Positions 60,297 to 64,000 of a stretch of DNA of 64,000 nt are shown piece after piece. Position 1 is the first letter of the stretch. Each line of letters begins with the position of its first letter. The DNA is taken from NCBI GenBank assembly GCA_010093485.1, contig MU001510.1, positions 5,167 through 69,166 on the forward strand, in the 5' to 3' direction. This DNA is from Karstenula rhodostoma CBS 690.94. Taxonomy: Eukaryota; Ascomycota; Dothideomycetes; Pleosporales; Didymosphaeriaceae. Position numbers and translations under genes: made by a program. Under the pieces are notes generated by a model, which worked only from the letters and a program-made list of their open reading frames with translations, was not told the DNA's origin and made no database searches.

Positions 60297-61145
60297 AAAT
60301 AATAATAAGAGGTATTAGAAAAGTTACTAAAGAGAAAATATAATAATACTTACTTATTACTATTAATAATACTACTACTAGCTATACTATTAGTATAACT
60401 TATAATATAGAATATACTATTACTAAAAATATAAATATTAAATAGCTATATATAGTAATTAATAGTAACTAGTATAAAACTTATATTCTAGATAACTATA
60501 TTTATAGTAGATATTTTAGTAGGTTATAAAGGTATATATAAAGGTTATATATTATAGAGATTTACTATAAGGTAGGGTAACTTAATAAAGTAGGGGAATA
60601 AAAAGGTATATTATACTTTACTAATATATAAATAAAGGGGGACTAAAAAAGTAGCTAAGGCGTGCCTAGTATCTATATATAGGCTAACTAAAAAGGATAA
60701 AGGTTATAATCTTAATAAAATATAAATAAAATAAATACTTATAAAAAAATTAAGGCCTTATTAAAGCTAGTTACTATTATTACTAATAATCTAAACTAGA
60801 CCTAAGGATTATCTAATAGGGAAATTATTTTAAAAAATTAAATATAAATACCTTACTAGCTATTAATAAATAAACTTATAAATAGAAGTACTATAGAAAC
60901 TAATTAAATAAATAAATTACTAAATCCTTAACTATATATAGATATATACCTATAAACTTAATAAATATTATTAATTTCTAAAGTATAAAATTTAACTAGT
61001 TATATAAGGAGACTAGTAAAAGGATATTACTCTATAAAATATTTATATAATAATTTTAATTAATTAATTATTCTATATACTTATAGTAATAGTTACTAGA
61101 TATAATCTTAAACCAAAATAATATAATATAATTAACGTGTTTATA
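60297..61145 (+). mobile_element. Copia-2, right piece, with a family B insertion
   Basis: It matches Copia-1 from about 55,418 to 56,095 (integrase-RT linker and start of the RT). It is interrupted by a B element at 60,550-60,697. It ends where an E/F repeat begins. Confidence 0.83.
60550..60697 (+). mobile_element. family B short element, copy B10
   Basis: 148 bp from tattatagagatttactata to ctaactaaaaagga. It is flanked by a perfect 11-bp duplication, taaaggttata (60,539-60,549 and 60,698-60,708). The uninterrupted site can be seen in Copia-1 near 55,645. Confidence 0.92.
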
Positions 61146-61147
61146 TT

Positions 61148-61310
61148 AGAATTCTAGTATAAATAATATAGCTTTAATTTTAGAGATAAATAAAAGGTAT
61201 AGTATTAGATAAATAAATTATTACTAAATCCCTCTATTAGTATTTATAGCTATATATTACTTACTATTATATAACTTCTTTAGTTAGATATAAAATACCT
61301 CTAGTTATAA
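61148..61310 (+). repeat. family E/F repeat, fragment
   Basis: It matches 17,566-17,740 (attctagtataaataatata ... ctctagttataat) but lacks the A-rich end. Confidence 0.75.
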
Positions 61311-61470
61311 TATTATTCTCTCTTAAAGGATATTTTTATTTTAAAGGTATTAAGTTTTACTAATAGTATACTCTATAGGTCTATTAAAATCTAGTAAAGC
61401 TAAATAAAACTATTTAGATATAAATATATATTAATAGATTTAGATTTAACTTTTTAGTTATATAATATTA

Positions 61471-61566
61471 ATTAAATATAATACTTCGCGAGCTTAGGTA
61501 AGTTATAGTAAAACTTAATAAAGGAAATTAGTAGGGTACTAAAATATAAATATTTTAAATAGCTTA
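61471..61566 (+). repeat. family H repeat, copy 3
   Basis: It carries aatacttcgcgagcttaggt and the same 3' half as copy 1 (tagggtactaaaatataaat). Confidence 0.8.
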
Positions 61567-64000
61567 AAGGTTATAGGTTATCCTTCTCTAGTAGGCTTTT
61601 ACCTATATAAAGGCTAGACTAGATATATATATCTCTTATAATTAGATCTAAATTAGATATATATTAAGTAGTTATAGAGTACTTATAATTTAGAGTAAGT
61701 TAGTTAGCTACTAGTATTAAATATTAGTACTATTATTAATTAGTTAATTACCTTAATAGTAGGATAATAGGTAAGAAGCTATACTATCCTCTATATAGTA
61801 CTATATAATATAGTTATTTATTATTTACTATCTTTATTATCTCTATACTATATACTATATTTATTAGGCCTTATTAAATATTAAATATCTTTATTTTTTT
61901 TTACTATATCTATTACTATAGTATCTCTAGCCTAGTCTATTATTAATAGCTAAATATATAATAATTTTATAAAAGTTAAAGTAGTTAAGTACCTATTAGA
62001 AGACTACTTAGCTATCTATATCTAAATTATAGATAATTATTTTAAGGTCTTAGAGTATTAGTTACTAGTAGAAGGTAGTCTTCTAGAATTCCTTATACTA
62101 GTCTTCTTCTAATCCCTTTTTAAGAGTCTAGTTACCCTAGAATATAGAGCTATAGCTAATAAGGCTAAAGATATATAAAACTATATTATTAAAGGGGAGG
62201 ATAATCTAAGTTTAGTAGATTCTCTATTTATAAAGAGTTTCTTTTACTATTATTAAAAGTAGACTATAAAGTTATAGAACTTATTTAAGTATATATATAA
62301 GGTATAGAATAAGTAGAAGTATAAATAAGGGAGGTAAGTATTAGATAAATTCTATATTTTATTATTATTAAATATATTACTAACTCTAGAGATAAGTATT
62401 ATATTAAGGCTAATAGTATATATAAGTAATAGTATATAGTTCTCTTTTCTCTTATAGATAGTAGTAATATCTAATAGGGTATATAGTATTTCTTTATTAT
62501 AAGGTATATAGGCTAAGTATATATATATTTTAATATTAGTAGCTATTATAAGTATTATTATTATTATTATAATAGTATATTATAGCTTATAGGTATTAGT
62601 AGAATTAGATAGAAAAATATAGCTAACTAAATCTATAATCCTAATTAAGACTAGTATTATTATTAGTAATTAAAGAAAGTTTAGATAAAAATGTAGTATA
62701 TATAGAAATAATATAAAGTAATATAAATTACTAAAAATATATAGTAGAGTAGTTTAAGTAACCCCTCTTACTTAGGAGGGGGGATATAATATTAATAGAT
62801 AGTAATATATTTATTTTATATTTAAGTTATTAAGCTTATAACTAATTATTATTTATACCTATTACTTAGTATATATATAGACCTATACTAGTAGACTATA
62901 TAATATAATAAATTATAAGTCTTAATATAACTACTCTACTAGAAATATTATATACTAGTAAAATAAACCTAATTAGATAGTTTATATTTTTAATTAGATA
63001 GATTTTACTAACTCTACTATTTTACTACTACTTAGCTAAGCTAATATTTATAAACTCTCTTACTTAACTACTTATAAGGCTATAGTATTTATAAGTTTTT
63101 ATTTACTATAAGTATTTTCTAATTAATTAGGGTTTAAATAGTATTATCTAGTACTAATTAGTATAAATAGGATTATTCTAACCCCTATTAACTTCTATTA
63201 GTAATAATCTTTAATACTTAATTTTTTTTAATAATATTTAACTTTATTTAGTATTATTTAGATCTATCTAGTACTATTAAACTATACTAGAATATATTTA
63301 ATTATATTTTTTCTTACTATATATACTATAGTTTATATAAATAATAAAACTAATAATACTCCCTTTATATATATAGATTATATAATATATATAGTTAAAG
63401 AGATAAAAAATAGAATAGATATAAAAACTTTACTTCTAGTTTATTATTTTCTAATTTCTAGTACTAACTAGGTAAAGTTCTATTATACTAATTAGATAAG
63501 AAATAAATACTAAATAGTCTATAAATACTATTTTATAAAGAACTAAAAAAATTACTATTTAGTATATTTTCTTTTTAATAGTTTTAATTTAATAAGTACT
63601 ACTTAGTTTTATTTAGTATAAACTAACCTTTTTTAAATATAATAGACTCTAATTTAGTTTAGTAGAAGAGAATATACTTAAGTAGATATATAAGGTCTAT
63701 ATCTAGCTTAATTAAATAATATTAATTACTTCTATAACTAATAAGCCTCTATATTATAAAAATATATAGGTTATAATTATAAATAGTATAAATATTAACT
63801 TTTATAATATATTCTAGACCTAGCTAATTATTATTTATAATAATAATAAATATTAAGATTTTTATAACTAATATAGATACTTATTAGATATCTAGAATTA
63901 TACTAAAGCTAAAAAAATTCTAATTAACTTATTAACTAACTTAGCTAAATATATTTAAACTACTATTAAAAAGGATAATTATATAAAATATTTTTAATTT
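61567..64000. other. unassigned RIP-mutated DNA with a polypurine-tract-like site
   Basis: No gene can be read. At 62,774-62,790 ttaggaggggggatataat resembles a polypurine tract followed by the TATA-type LTR start seen in the other elements. 61,567-62,785 may therefore be the 3' part of another plus-strand LTR element with its LTR beginning near 62,784. I found no second LTR copy to prove it. Confidence 0.45.

Noticed and set aside
41093..64000. Regional centromere, which in some fungi consists of RIP-mutated retrotransposons
   Set aside because: Sequence alone cannot tell a centromere from ordinary heterochromatin; CENP-A ChIP would be needed, and active genes lie close by.

Overview
The window looks like filamentous ascomycete (Pezizomycotina) nuclear DNA. 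It has two sharply different compartments. About 1-34,480 and 41,093-64,000 are extremely AT-rich, almost free of CpA and TpG dinucleotides on both strands, and crowded with stop codons, yet they still hold scattered CpG (for example CGCG). That is the mark of saturating repeat-induced point mutation (RIP, CpA to TpA). Between them lies a GC-balanced island of about 6.6 kb (about 34,480-41,092) with normal codons, short fungal introns and three intact-looking genes.

Island genes: (i) a secreted serine carboxypeptidase of family S10 on the minus strand (8 exons, 546 aa, catalytic triad visible); (ii) a 145-aa single-pass membrane protein on the plus strand, divergent from the carboxypeptidase across an 883-bp promoter region; (iii) a PIF1-type DNA helicase on the minus strand (6 exons, 693 aa from its first ATG), convergent with the small protein. 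The helicase carries an N-terminal RNase H hybrid-binding (viroplasmin-like) domain and a four-cysteine zinc motif inserted in the helicase core. Two of the 13 introns are GC-AG.

The AT-rich flanks are a nested graveyard of transposons. Recognisable elements are: a Ty3/gypsy element on the minus strand (585-8,718; 246-bp LTRs, 5-bp target duplication); a Ty3/gypsy chromovirus on the plus strand (24,540-31,815; 502-bp LTRs); a Ty1/copia element (52,227-57,669; 286-bp LTRs); a second copia relative split into two pieces (50,182-51,186 and 60,297-61,145); and a Tc1/mariner element (12,999-15,100) with a dead transposase. Short elements are also abundant. Family A is a poly(A)-tailed retroposon of about 1.2 kb. 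Family B is 145-290 bp with 11-bp target duplications. Family C is a fold-back element with GGTAACC sub-repeats. D, E/F, G, H and J are smaller repeats. Family names A-J are mine.

The nesting gives an order of events: A copies inserted into other A copies and into a Tc1 terminal repeat; the gypsy and copia elements then inserted into A copies; family B entered late. The B copies at 42.5 and 43.0 kb keep many CpA/TpG sites, so they are the youngest or least mutated. I see no rRNA, tRNA, CRISPR array, telomere repeat or prokaryotic operon. AT-rich stretches that I could not assign are listed as such.
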